A stretch of 13,994 nt of DNA from Candidatus Methanolliviera sp. GoM_oil (GTDB taxonomy: Archaea > Halobacteriota > Methanoliparia > Methanoliparales > Methanoliparaceae), in NCBI GenBank assembly GCA_902158735.1, contig CABGHG010000030.1, positions 1-13,994 of the forward strand, written 5' to 3'. A program made the translations under genes and the position numbers. Shown one piece after another: positions 6,009 to 13,994 of this stretch; the stretch's first letter is position 1, and every line of letters starts with the position of its first letter. The notes beneath the pieces are model-generated. The model searched no databases, was not told the origin of the DNA, and was given only the letters and a program-made list of their open reading frames with translations.

Positions 6009-7137
6009 CTGTATTGCTTATCATCTCACCAAGATCGTTCGAGAACTCCTCAATGATCGCTCCGTCGATGTGGGGCATGATGACCAGTCTGAGCGCTCTT
6101 GGTCTTCTCGTCATAGATACACACCACCCCTTTCTCCAAAGTTCTTTAAAGACTGCGTCCAAATTCGGAACATTTAGGGCAAGAACGTTCATCTTCGGCT
6201 CACCTACTGGATGCACATCGAACTCTCTCATCCTATCCACGAGTTCGTTCGTCAGATCCAAACATCTGCCAACGATCTTTTTAAGACCCTTTCTGCCTAA
6301 GTATTTTAATACGGCATAAACAGCAGCTATTGCTGCCCCACTTCTCGTTCCGGAGAGCGTATATTGAGATTTTGATGAGAGATATGGCGTATCCACTTCG
6401 AGATCCATCAGATCTTCTTTCCTTCTCACCAAAAGCCCTCCTGCTGGTATGACACTCAGCCCCATCTTGTGAGGATCGATCGATATCGAAGAGACACCCT
6501 CAAGATCGAAATCGAATGGATATTTTTTTTTCAAAAAAGGTATCACAAAACCGCCAAACGCGGCATCAATGTGTAAAAATAGATCTTCGTTCAAAGCGAG
6601 TTTGGAGAGTTCATCTATCGGGTCTATCTGGCCAAACTCGGTAGTCCCAGCTATTCCAACGATCCCGATTGTGTTCTCATCGATGAGCTCTTCCACCGAA
6701 TTTATATCCACGGTCAGATCCTCTTTCACCTCTGCCCTCATTGTTTCCACGCCCAAGATATCTCCGGCCTTCTCAAATGAGAAGTGTCCCATCTCCGAGA
6801 CCACAAAATTTGGTCTTCTCTTCTTCTTGATATTTCTGGCCATTCTTATTGCCTGTAAATTAGATTCGGTTCCTCCGGTGCTTATGTATCCATAGGCATC
6901 TCTCTTGTGTAATAAGTCTCCTATGAGCCCGATCGTCTCTTCCTCTAATTTTTTGGTTCCCTTGAAGATACCGGGGTCTCCTGCGTTGGACGCGATGAAC
7001 ATATTATATGCCTTAACGGCGATGGGGTGAGGGACGGTGCACATCGAACTGAATACCCTTCTGTAATCGATATCCACCGATTTTGCTTCTTCTAAGAGCT
7101 TTATTACCCCATCTTCGCTCATTCCTTCTTCGTTCAT
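6001..7137 (-). CDS. mfnA: PLP-dependent L-tyrosine/L-aspartate decarboxylase MfnA
   Basis: This 378-residue pyridoxal-phosphate enzyme is of the archaeal MfnA family. In methanogens it decarboxylates tyrosine to tyramine for methanofuran; in other Euryarchaeota a close relative makes beta-alanine from aspartate for coenzyme A. Sequence alone does not settle which. Visible motifs are GDPGIFKGTKKLEE (53-66), STGGTES (86-92), HFSFEKAG (118-125), HIDAAFGGFVIP (189-200) with D191 for the PLP ring nitrogen, and SIDPHKMG (219-226) with K224 as Schiff-base lysine. The C-terminus ALRLVIMPHI is also characteristic. The ATG overlaps the ppsA stop (ATGA) and has no clear SD, so it depends on coupling; an in-frame ATG at codon 6 is an alternative. 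It overlaps dph2 downstream. Confidence 0.92.
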   Translation of the reverse strand: MNEEGMSEDGVIKLLEEAKSVDIDYRRVFSSMCTVPHPIAVKAYNMFIASNAGDPGIFKGTKKLEEETIGLIGDLLHKRDAYGYISTGGTESNLQAIRMARNIKKKRRPNFVVSEMGHFSFEKAGDILGVETMRAEVKEDLTVDINSVEELIDENTIGIVGIAGTTEFGQIDPIDELSKLALNEDLFLHIDAAFGGFVIPFLKKKYPFDFDLEGVSSISIDPHKMGLSVIPAGGLLVRRKEDLMDLEVDTPYLSSKSQYTLSGTRSGAAIAAVYAVLKYLGRKGLKKIVGRCLDLTNELVDRMREFDVHPVGEPKMNVLALNVPNLDAVFKELWRKGWCVSMTRRPRALRLVIMPHIDGAIIEEFSNDLGEMISNTDE

Positions 7138-9413
7138 CTATTTTTTTTGTTATTTCTCATATATCCAAGCATCATCTGCATCTCTTTTCTTGCCACGGTC
7201 TCTCTTATGGCGGAAACGGCATCTATATTTGAAGACACACTGCTTATACCGTATTCAACAAGTTTTTCGACCATCTTTGGATCCGATCCTGCCTGCCCAC
7301 AGATAGATGTCTTCACGCCCGCCTCATTACATCTCTCGATCACGTACTTCATCAGCTTCAAGACCGCCGGATGCATCTCATCAAATATCTCCGAGACGTT
7401 CTCGTTATTTCGATCGACGGCGAGCGTATATTGCGTCAGATCGTTCGTTCCAAACGACACAAAATCGACACCCTCTTCGATGATATCATCTATGATCAAC
7501 GCGCTCGCCGGTGTCTCGACCATTATCCCATACTCCATCTTCTCGATATCCAAGTCGACTTCCTTCATCATCTCCTTTACCATCTTTATCTCGTTTGGAT
7601 GTTGTATCAGAGGGAGCATGATGCCCACGTTGTCACATCCAAGCTTAAATAATCTCTTGAACGCCTCCATCTCGAGTTTAAAGTGTTCTTTAATCGTTAA
7701 ATCCCTTCTAATCCCTCTCCACCCGAGCATCGGATTTGCCTCGATGGGCTCATCTTCTCCGCCGGGCATCGATCTGAACTCGTCCGTTGGGGCATCTATC
7801 GTCCTTACCCACACAGATTTTGGATAAAAGGCATCTGCAACCTTCTTTATCCCTTTTACGAGCTCTTTAACATATTCATCTTCCCTTCCATCTTCTATAT
7901 ACTTCTGGGGATGCATCGGAAGACGAAGAACCAAATGCTCGATTCTGAGGAGACCAACTCCATCTGCTCCAGTTTTTGCGGCCCTCTCTGCCACCTCTGG
8001 CATAGATATGTTTACCTTGACCTCCGTCGCCGTTATTGGCTTATAGAGATGGGGTGCGGCGTTCTCCTCCTCTTCAACTTCCTTCTTCTCCATCTCCCCC
8101 TCATACACCAACCCCTTCTTCCCATCCATCGTGATCACCATGCCATCTCTCAAAACTTTCGTTGCCTCTTTGGTCCCGACGATACATGGTGCCCCAAGTT
8201 CCCTCGAAACGATGGCGGCATGACAGGTTAGACCACCCTCATTCGTTACTATTCCGGCCGCCCTCCTCATCGCGGGAACCATATCTGGCGAAGTCATCTT
8301 GGTCACCATGATATCTCCCTCTTTAACCTCATTCATACCATCGAGTTTTTTAACAATCTTGACCCTGCCGCTTACAACCCCAGGAGATGCGCCAGTTCCC
8401 CTAAGTATCGGTTCTTCTCTCCATTCTGCTTCTTTCTTTTTGGTTGTCTGATCTTTGAGTCCTTTATTTATCGTCGTTATTGCCCTTGACTGCAGAATAT
8501 AAATTTTTCCGCCTGTTATTCCCCATTCCACATCTTGGGGAGATTTATAGAGATCCTCTATCTTGTTGCCGTATCTTACAAGCTCGATGACCTCTTCTTC
8601 GGCTAAAGATGATATATTTCGCTTCTCTTCCGGCACTTTAAAGATCTTCGTATCCCCCGTTTTGGGATCCTTCACGAACATCTTCGCCTTCTCATTTATC
8701 TTCTCATCCAGAATCTTCAAATTTTTTCGATCTACCACAAAATTATCCGGAGAGACTGTTCCAGAAACGACAGCCTCTCCAAGACCCCATGCAGATTCTA
8801 CGATTGCTAAAGGTTCTCCGGTGGTCGGGTGGGAGGTGAAGATAACGCCGGCCTTCTCCGAATCGACCATCTTCTGCACAATCACGGCTATGTTTACTTT
8901 AGAGTGTTCAAAACCTCCTTTTACACGATAAAAAATAGCTCTCGCGCCATAAAGAGACGCCCAACACTTCTTCACGGCATCTAAAAGATTATCTTCTCCT
9001 TTTATATTTAGAAAGGTCTCTTGCTGTCCTGCAAAACTCGCGGTTGGAAGATCTTCAGCTGTAGCACTCGACCTCACGGCAACAAAAATTTTCTCTCCCT
9101 CGCACAGATCCTTATACTTACGCTTTATCTCCTTTACGAGTTCTTCTGACATTTTTGCTTCTAAAATGATCTGTTTGGCCTTTTTTTCCGCCTCTCTAAG
9201 TTCAGAGTCGTCATCAACGTTGACTTTTAGGGCATCAAATAGCTCCTCCTCGATCTTGTTATCCACCAAAAAATTTCTGAACGCCTGGGCGGTAACGGCA
9301 AAGCCAGAGGGGACCGGTAATCCATTATTTATCATCTCTCCAAGATTGGCCCCCTTCCCACCCACGATGGAGATATCTTCTTTCCCGATATCTTTCAACC
9401 AGACTGTGTCCAA
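7134..9413 (-). CDS. ppsA: Phosphoenolpyruvate synthase
   Basis: This 759-residue cytoplasmic enzyme converts pyruvate, ATP and water to PEP, AMP and phosphate, the entry to gluconeogenesis. Three domains are intact. The N-terminal ATP-binding domain (about 1-315) has GGKGANLGEM (18-27), VRSSATAEDLP (113-123) and DVEWGI (294-299). The swivelling phosphohistidine domain has GGLTCHAAIVSRELG (393-407) with H398. The C-terminal PEP/pyruvate barrel (about 455-750) has GADGVGLLRIEHL, FGTNDLTQYTLAVDR (654-668) and SICGQAGS (703-710) with catalytic C705. Length and order fit PpsA better than pyruvate phosphate dikinase. The start is a TTG 6 bases after GAGGAGGT, which matches where homologues begin. 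It is first in an operon with mfnA and dph2, overlapping mfnA by 4 bases, and is divergent from serA. Confidence 0.95.
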   Translation of the reverse strand: MDTVWLKDIGKEDISIVGGKGANLGEMINNGLPVPSGFAVTAQAFRNFLVDNKIEEELFDALKVNVDDDSELREAEKKAKQIILEAKMSEELVKEIKRKYKDLCEGEKIFVAVRSSATAEDLPTASFAGQQETFLNIKGEDNLLDAVKKCWASLYGARAIFYRVKGGFEHSKVNIAVIVQKMVDSEKAGVIFTSHPTTGEPLAIVESAWGLGEAVVSGTVSPDNFVVDRKNLKILDEKINEKAKMFVKDPKTGDTKIFKVPEEKRNISSLAEEEVIELVRYGNKIEDLYKSPQDVEWGITGGKIYILQSRAITTINKGLKDQTTKKKEAEWREEPILRGTGASPGVVSGRVKIVKKLDGMNEVKEGDIMVTKMTSPDMVPAMRRAAGIVTNEGGLTCHAAIVSRELGAPCIVGTKEATKVLRDGMVITMDGKKGLVYEGEMEKKEVEEEENAAPHLYKPITATEVKVNISMPEVAERAAKTGADGVGLLRIEHLVLRLPMHPQKYIEDGREDEYVKELVKGIKKVADAFYPKSVWVRTIDAPTDEFRSMPGGEDEPIEANPMLGWRGIRRDLTIKEHFKLEMEAFKRLFKLGCDNVGIMLPLIQHPNEIKMVKEMMKEVDLDIEKMEYGIMVETPASALIIDDIIEEGVDFVSFGTNDLTQYTLAVDRNNENVSEIFDEMHPAVLKLMKYVIERCNEAGVKTSICGQAGSDPKMVEKLVEYGISSVSSNIDAVSAIRETVARKEMQMMLGYMRNNKKNR

Positions 9414-9479
9414 AATTTTACCTCCTCTCCTCGATCATTTGATTTGACTTAGAATATCCATTATTTTAATTTTGGCATC

Positions 9480-9490
9480 ATGTATATAAG
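9480..9490 (-). promoter_or_regulatory. Probable TATA box for the ppsA operon
   Basis: On the minus strand CTTATATACA lies about 70 bases before the TTG start, giving a leader of roughly 45 bases that carries the SD GAGGAGGT. A weaker A/T-rich candidate lies at 9459-9475. The TATATA core is symmetric and could also face serA, but serA has a better-placed box. Confidence 0.4.
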
Positions 9491-9531
9491 TAACTTGGTT
9501 GGTGCTTTGGCATGTTAGATGCAAAGATATA

Positions 9532-9541
9532 GATATAAAAG
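9532..9541 (+). promoter_or_regulatory. TATA box for serA
   Basis: GATATAAAAG is a good TATA element whose centre predicts transcription start at about 9563. That is inside the longest open frame but just before the SD-like GGAG (9564-9567) and the ATG at 9577, supporting the internal start. Confidence 0.45.
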
Positions 9542-9576
9542 ATAAAAAAATATCAGATCAGATGGAGACATTGAAG

Positions 9577-11166
9577 ATGAAGAGAGAACCTCCGAGCATT
9601 CTGATAAGTGATGGCGTTTCCAAAGAGGGGATAGAGAGGTTACAGAGAGAAGCACACGTAGACGTCTTAACTGAACTATCGAATCAAGAATTATTGCAGA
9701 TGATAGGAAAATATGATGCCATCATCGTCAGAAGTAAGACGAAAGTTACGAAGGACGTTATAGAACGAGGAGAGAGACTCAAAGTTATAGGAAGGGCAGG
9801 CGTCGGCATCGACAACATAGATCTCGATTTTGCCACAAAGAGAGGTGTATTGGTCGTAAATTCTCCAGAGGGAAACACGATCTCCGCGGCAGAGCACACG
9901 ATCTCCATGCTTCTCGCCCTTGCCAGAAACATACCGAGCGCAGACAGATCGGTAAAGATGGGCGAGTGGAGAAAAAGCGATTTCATGGGCACAGAAGTGC
10001 GCGATAAAACTCTCGGAATCCTTGGCATGGGCAGGATAGGGTCACAGGTTACAAAGCGAGCTCGTGCCTTAGAGATGAACGTGATCGCATTCGACCCCTT
10101 CATATCGGAATCAAAGATGGAGAGCATCGGCGTAAAGAAGGTTGATTTAGAGACGCTCTTGAAAGAGTCCGATTTTATAACCGTTCACGTCCCCCTGACG
10201 AAAAAAACAGAGAATATAATCGGGGAAGAAGAGTTTAGAAAGATGAAGACGGGAGTTAGGGTAATAAATTGTGCGAGAGGGGGAATAATCGACGAAAAAG
10301 CGCTTTATCGTGCTATACAAGAAGGGAAGGTAGCCGGAGCATCTCTGGACGTCTTTATAGATGAGCCTCCGAAGGATAATCCATTGCTAAAACTTGATGA
10401 GGTGATCGCAACACCGCATATAGCCGCGTCTACAAGAGAAGCGCAGAAGAATGTGGCGGTCTCGATAGCCGAAGAAGTTTTGGCGGCATTGAAGAACGAG
10501 CCCGTAAAGAACGCCCTTAATATGCCTACGATCCCCTCTGATGTTTTAAACGCAATAAGGCCATATATATCACTCGCGGAAAAATTAGGAAGATTGGCCG
10601 CCCAATTAATAGATGGAATGGTATCAAACGTTAAAATGAGATATAATGGTGAGATAGCCGATTATGAGACAAAATACGTTACGACGGCGGCATTGATGGG
10701 TCTCCTGAATAACATATTGGAAGAGCCTATCAATTTTATAAATGCTCCATTGGTAGCCAAGGATAGGGAGATAAAGACGGTGGAGATAAAGAGTAAATAC
10801 ATAGAAGATTTTACGAGCCAAATAACACTTGAGGTGAAGGCGGATAAGGTAAAAAGGGTGATCGGTGGAACGATATTCGGAAAGAAGGATGAACGAATCG
10901 TAAGGATCGATGAGTATAGGATAGACGCTATACCTTCCGGTTACATGCTCATCTCAAGGCATACAGATAGACCGGGGATAATAGGAAAAGTGGGGCAGCT
11001 TTTAGGGGAAGAAGACATCGATATAGCCGGAATGCAGCTCGGAAGAAAGAAACCGAGAGGGCAGGCGATAATGGTTCTTAACGTCGATTCTCCTATACCA
11101 GAGCATATATTAGAGGAGATAAGGAAGATTGAAGGGGTAGAAGACGCTCACCTCGTGATGGTATAA
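9577..11166 (+). CDS. serA: D-3-phosphoglycerate dehydrogenase
   Basis: With the ATG at 9577 the protein has 529 residues, normal for the long archaeal/bacterial SerA form. It oxidises 3-phosphoglycerate with NAD+ as the first step of serine synthesis. The substrate domain opens with ILISDGVSKEGIERL. The Rossmann motif is GILGMGRIG (147-155). Catalytic residues are R234 in NCARGG, E263 and H281 in TPHIAAST. An intervening domain (about 320-450) and a C-terminal ACT domain (about 457-529, starting LISRHTDRPGIIGKVG) follow; the ACT domain often senses serine. The frame is open from a TTG at 9499, but the extra 26 residues are unlike SerA and overlap the TATA box. The ATG at 9577 follows GGAG by 9 bases; ATG 9562 is a second option. 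Confidence 0.95.
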   Translation: MKREPPSILISDGVSKEGIERLQREAHVDVLTELSNQELLQMIGKYDAIIVRSKTKVTKDVIERGERLKVIGRAGVGIDNIDLDFATKRGVLVVNSPEGNTISAAEHTISMLLALARNIPSADRSVKMGEWRKSDFMGTEVRDKTLGILGMGRIGSQVTKRARALEMNVIAFDPFISESKMESIGVKKVDLETLLKESDFITVHVPLTKKTENIIGEEEFRKMKTGVRVINCARGGIIDEKALYRAIQEGKVAGASLDVFIDEPPKDNPLLKLDEVIATPHIAASTREAQKNVAVSIAEEVLAALKNEPVKNALNMPTIPSDVLNAIRPYISLAEKLGRLAAQLIDGMVSNVKMRYNGEIADYETKYVTTAALMGLLNNILEEPINFINAPLVAKDREIKTVEIKSKYIEDFTSQITLEVKADKVKRVIGGTIFGKKDERIVRIDEYRIDAIPSGYMLISRHTDRPGIIGKVGQLLGEEDIDIAGMQLGRKKPRGQAIMVLNVDSPIPEHILEEIRKIEGVEDAHLVMV

Positions 11167-11205
11167 TTACAATTTAGATAGGATCTGTTAGTGGAAAGGG
11201 GTGAC

Positions 11206-11214
11206 TTTAAAATA
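11206..11214 (+). promoter_or_regulatory. TATA-like box for the restriction-modification genes
   Basis: TTTAAAATA in the 71-base gap after serA would start transcription near 11236, essentially at the ATG of the methylase, fitting a leaderless message. The region is generally A-rich, so this is tentative. Confidence 0.3.
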
Positions 11215-11237
11215 AAAAATAAAAGAGAAGATTGTTT

Positions 11238-13259
11238 ATGATGGTAAAAAATTACAATAAAAATAGAGTAGATTTGTTCTCAACCACCTTATTTCCTCTA
11301 AGTCTTCCTGAGGTCTTTAAACGTATTCATTATTATCTTTATACCAATAGCAACATACCCCGGGCTGAAAGACTTGGGGCTGAGATGACCCGTATTCTAT
11401 TCTGCAAAATCTATGATGAATTACATAACGAAGAAAAATATAAGTTTAAAATACATTCCGATGAAGAAGAACACGAGATTTCAAATAGAATAAAGGCACT
11501 ATTCGAAGAAGTTAAAAAGAAGTATATAGATGTATTTGATGAAGAGGAAAAGTTATATCTTGATGATAAATCTATTGCTTATATGGTAAACCAAATTCAA
11601 AATTATAAATTTTTGAACACAAAAAGAGATGTGATAAGTGAATCTTTTCAGGCTTTTTGGGGATCAGGATTAAGAGGTGAAAAAGGGCAATTTTTCACTC
11701 CAAGAAACATTGTCAAAATGTGTGTGGAAATTCTTGATCCAAAACATGGAGAGAAAATTATAGACCCTGCCTGTGGGTCTGGTGGTTTTTTGGTGGAGTG
11801 TATGGCACATTTAAACGAAAAAGAATCTTTTAATAACATTTTTGGAATCGATAAAGAGATAGATTTAGCCAAGATATGTAAAGCATATATGTCAATTGTG
11901 GGGGACGGGCATTTCAATATTTTCTGTGGTGATTCGCTTGATGTTTTGTCATGGTCAGTGAAGATGCAAGAAGAGATAAAGAATGGTAGTTTTGATGTTG
12001 TGCTTACCAATCCACCATTTGGAGCAAGAATTTCTATAGAGGATAAAAAAATCTTAAAAAATTATGAGTTAGGACACAAATGGAATAAAACAAGAGAAGG
12101 TAAATGGAAAAACACAAACATAATTTCAAAGCAGGTACCACAGATTCTGTTTATAGAAAGATGTCTTCAATTATTAAAATCTGGCGGAAGAATGGCTATA
12201 GTTCTTCCAGATGGTATCTTCGGAAATCCAAGCGATAGATATATACTGCAATATATTTTACAAGAAGCAAAAATATTAGCAATAATTAGTTTAGCTCCAG
12301 AGGCTTTTTTACCGAGCACCCATACAAAGACAAGCATACTATTTTTAGAGAAGAAAAAACCAAAAGCAACAACGGAAGATTATAAAATTTTTATGGCAAT
12401 AGCCAATAAAGTAGGGCATGACAAAAATGGTAAAACGGCATACAAGATGAATGGAAAGGGAGAATACATCCTTGATAAAAATGGAAATAATATAATTGAT
12501 GATGATTTACCAAATATCGTTGAAAGATATAGATTGTTTAAAGAAAACAAACTGCATCATTATGATCATTTTGGCTTTGTTATCAAACTTTTAGAGATTA
12601 AAGATTCTATTCTCATTCCAAATTATTATGATCCCGAAATAGAAACAAAACTAAAGATGATGGAACATAGTGGGAGATATGCATTAGTAAGTATAAAAGA
12701 ATTAGTAGAAAAAGGATTATTATCTATAAAGAGAGGGAATGAAGTTGGATCGCAATACTATGGAATGGGGGATATACCATTTGTTAGGACTTCTGATATT
12801 GTTAATTGGGAGATAAAGATAGACCCAATAAAATGTATTCCCAAAGAAATTTATGAAAAATATAAAAAGAGTCAAGATATCCATGAAAATGATATTTTAT
12901 TAGTTACAGACGGGACATTTCTCATCGGACGAACTGCAATAGCAACTTCTCTTGATGAAAAAATTGTTATTCAAAGTCATATTAGGCGGATTAGGTGTTT
13001 AAAATATCACCAATTACATCCTTATTTACTGCTATATCTCCTCAATACAGATATAGTTCAACAACAGATAAAGGCAAAAACTTTCGTTCAGGCTACAATA
13101 TCCACATTAGGAAATAGAATATATGAACTTATACTCCCGATACCTAAAGATGAAAATATCATTGAAGAAATTATAAAAGAAGTTTCAGAAATAGTTGAGA
13201 TGAAAATCTGTGTTAAACGAAAAATAGACAGTATAAAAAATTTTAAGATGGAGGAATAA
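11238..13259 (+). CDS. Type I-like N6-adenine DNA methylase fused to one specificity half-domain
   Basis: This protein of about 673 residues (from ATG 11238; a TTG at 11232 would add two) transfers methyl groups from SAM to adenine in DNA. It has an HsdM-like N-terminal helical domain (about 20-140) and GQFFTPR (150-156). The SAM-binding motif I is DPACGSGGF (176-184) and the catalytic NPPFG motif IV is at 258-262, so it is of the N6-adenine class. After a linker, residues about 480-665 look like one HsdS target-recognition domain: VEKGLLSIKRG, GDIPFVRTSDI, ILLVTDG, HPYLLLYLLNTD, and a terminal coiled helix. One TRD per chain suggests a dimer that reads a symmetric, interrupted site, as in some type II systems with type I-like methylases; this is inference. 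The gene is A/T-richer than serA upstream, suggesting horizontal gain. The next gene starts 2 bases later. Confidence 0.88.
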   Translation: MMVKNYNKNRVDLFSTTLFPLSLPEVFKRIHYYLYTNSNIPRAERLGAEMTRILFCKIYDELHNEEKYKFKIHSDEEEHEISNRIKALFEEVKKKYIDVFDEEEKLYLDDKSIAYMVNQIQNYKFLNTKRDVISESFQAFWGSGLRGEKGQFFTPRNIVKMCVEILDPKHGEKIIDPACGSGGFLVECMAHLNEKESFNNIFGIDKEIDLAKICKAYMSIVGDGHFNIFCGDSLDVLSWSVKMQEEIKNGSFDVVLTNPPFGARISIEDKKILKNYELGHKWNKTREGKWKNTNIISKQVPQILFIERCLQLLKSGGRMAIVLPDGIFGNPSDRYILQYILQEAKILAIISLAPEAFLPSTHTKTSILFLEKKKPKATTEDYKIFMAIANKVGHDKNGKTAYKMNGKGEYILDKNGNNIIDDDLPNIVERYRLFKENKLHHYDHFGFVIKLLEIKDSILIPNYYDPEIETKLKMMEHSGRYALVSIKELVEKGLLSIKRGNEVGSQYYGMGDIPFVRTSDIVNWEIKIDPIKCIPKEIYEKYKKSQDIHENDILLVTDGTFLIGRTAIATSLDEKIVIQSHIRRIRCLKYHQLHPYLLLYLLNTDIVQQQIKAKTFVQATISTLGNRIYELILPIPKDENIIEEIIKEVSEIVEMKICVKRKIDSIKNFKMEE

Positions 13260-13261
13260 TT

Positions 13262-13994
13262 ATGGCAACAGGTAGAACAGTAGGAGCTTCATTATTAACT
13301 GAAAAAGATAAGAAAATAATCGGATTAGCCGAGAGTATTTCAAATATCTTAAATGAGTCAATAAGTAATCCAGATGAAAAGAAACATTTTCGAGAAAATT
13401 ATAGCAAAATTTCTTATACCAGGGATGCAGGTACGGGCAGAGGCGCAGGAAAATTACAAAGAGATGCTTTATGCACAAGAGGAAGACAAGGTAAAGCTCC
13501 TTTTTCTAATAGAAATTTAAGATGGCATCCGCTAGTAGTTGCGGATAAAGAAATCCCTTATGCAAAACCAATCGATAAACTTGAAGTAGAAGGTGAGAAA
13601 GCACTTGTATTTGTGATTGATGGAAAAAGATATTATCCTGAAGAAGTGTATAGATTAGAAAAGAGATATGTTGTTTTGCCTGAACAGTGGATTCCATATA
13701 TCTATGTTCTTAAACATTGGACTGATAGTGACTGGACAGCCAATTCGTGTATCATTCCAGGTTTGGAATCGACAGAATGGTGGCATGCATTAGAGAGCTT
13801 TGTAGTATTGGGGATTTCTATAGCTGGGACTTTATATAGTGTTGAGAACATTGACAATTTAATTGGTTCTATTATATCTCTATTAAAAAATCAGGACATA
13901 GACAAAAGAATAGACCTACCAACAGATATACTAAAAAGAATTTTAAAAGATAAAGAGAGTTTGTCATTATGTCCTTTATGTAAAAGCAGGTTAG
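13262..13994 (+). CDS. Unrecognised protein, candidate cognate restriction nuclease (partial, runs off window)
   Basis: An open frame of 244 codons runs from the ATG at 13262 to the window end without a stop, so the C-terminus is missing. The start has a strong SD (GGAGG, 13250-13254) 7 bases upstream, inside the end of the methylase gene, so the two are co-translated. I do not recognise the family. Visible features are a helical N-terminus (about 12-50), a basic Gly/Arg-rich stretch (about 53-80, TRDAGTGRGAG and TRGRQGK), a region with many aromatic residues (130-180, including TEWWHALESF), one moderately hydrophobic helix (about 180-200), and a C-x2-C knuckle (C237/C240) just before the edge that could begin a zinc-binding or HNH-like domain. 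Position after an M-TRD gene makes it the likely nuclease. A BstXI-like enzyme is one untested idea. Confidence 0.7.
   Translation, partial: MATGRTVGASLLTEKDKKIIGLAESISNILNESISNPDEKKHFRENYSKISYTRDAGTGRGAGKLQRDALCTRGRQGKAPFSNRNLRWHPLVVADKEIPYAKPIDKLEVEGEKALVFVIDGKRYYPEEVYRLEKRYVVLPEQWIPYIYVLKHWTDSDWTANSCIIPGLESTEWWHALESFVVLGISIAGTLYSVENIDNLIGSIISLLKNQDIDKRIDLPTDILKRILKDKESLSLCPLCKSRL

Noticed and set aside
7141..7149. Homopolymer run at the ppsA/mfnA junction as a possible frameshift
   Set aside because: Both frames are complete, the ATGA overlap is normal, and the ppsA C-terminus ends at the usual length.
7147..7827. 226-codon plus-strand open frame opposite ppsA
   Set aside because: It is an antisense shadow; the ppsA barrel with its SICGQAGS motif is encoded here on the minus strand.
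13260..13697. Minus-strand open frames of 72 and 63 codons near the right end
   Set aside because: The plus strand carries a continuous 244-codon frame with a strong SD across the same bases.

Overview
The window looks like chromosomal DNA of an anaerobic archaeon, probably a euryarchaeote with methanogen-type coenzymes (methanogen or ANME-like lineage). The evidence is a Dph2-type diphthamide enzyme, an MfnA-type tyrosine/aspartate decarboxylase, archaeal TATA boxes with both leaderless and Shine-Dalgarno (SD) starts, a T-tract terminator, many 4Fe-4S/radical SAM proteins, and heavy AGA/AGG/ATA codon use. The genus cannot be fixed by reading alone. I see no rRNA, tRNA, CRISPR array or insertion sequence, and no geneless stretch over 300 bases. 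Bases 1-160 are A/T-rich with nothing I can support.

Left part (161-4953). A six-helix YjdF/DUF2238-like membrane protein (minus strand) is divergent from a small plus-strand operon of two Gly/Tyr-rich DUF5320-type proteins. The second of these carries two nearly perfect in-frame tandem repeats. A strong T-tract ends that unit. A radical SAM enzyme and an Mrp/NBP35-type Fe-S carrier ATPase follow. They run tail to tail, 1 base apart, into a minus-strand pair: a ferredoxin-bearing MinD-like ATPase and a COG1237-type metallo-beta-lactamase-fold protein. Together this is a redox/metal-cluster module whose substrate is unknown.

Centre (5001-9413, minus strand). ppsA, mfnA and dph2 overlap by 4 and 8 bases and form a tight operon. 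They supply PEP for gluconeogenesis, tyramine (or beta-alanine) for methanofuran (or CoA), and diphthamide on EF-2. The MBL-MinD pair downstream appears to have its own TATA box. Divergent from ppsA is serA (9577-11166), the first enzyme of serine synthesis. Its true start is probably well inside the longest open frame.

Right part (11238-13994). Composition becomes visibly more A/T-rich and a plus-strand restriction-modification locus begins. It holds a type I-like N6-adenine methylase fused to one half-specificity (TRD) domain, followed 2 bases later by an unrecognised protein that leaves the window. By position the latter is the best candidate for the cognate nuclease. This is the most accessory-looking part of the window.
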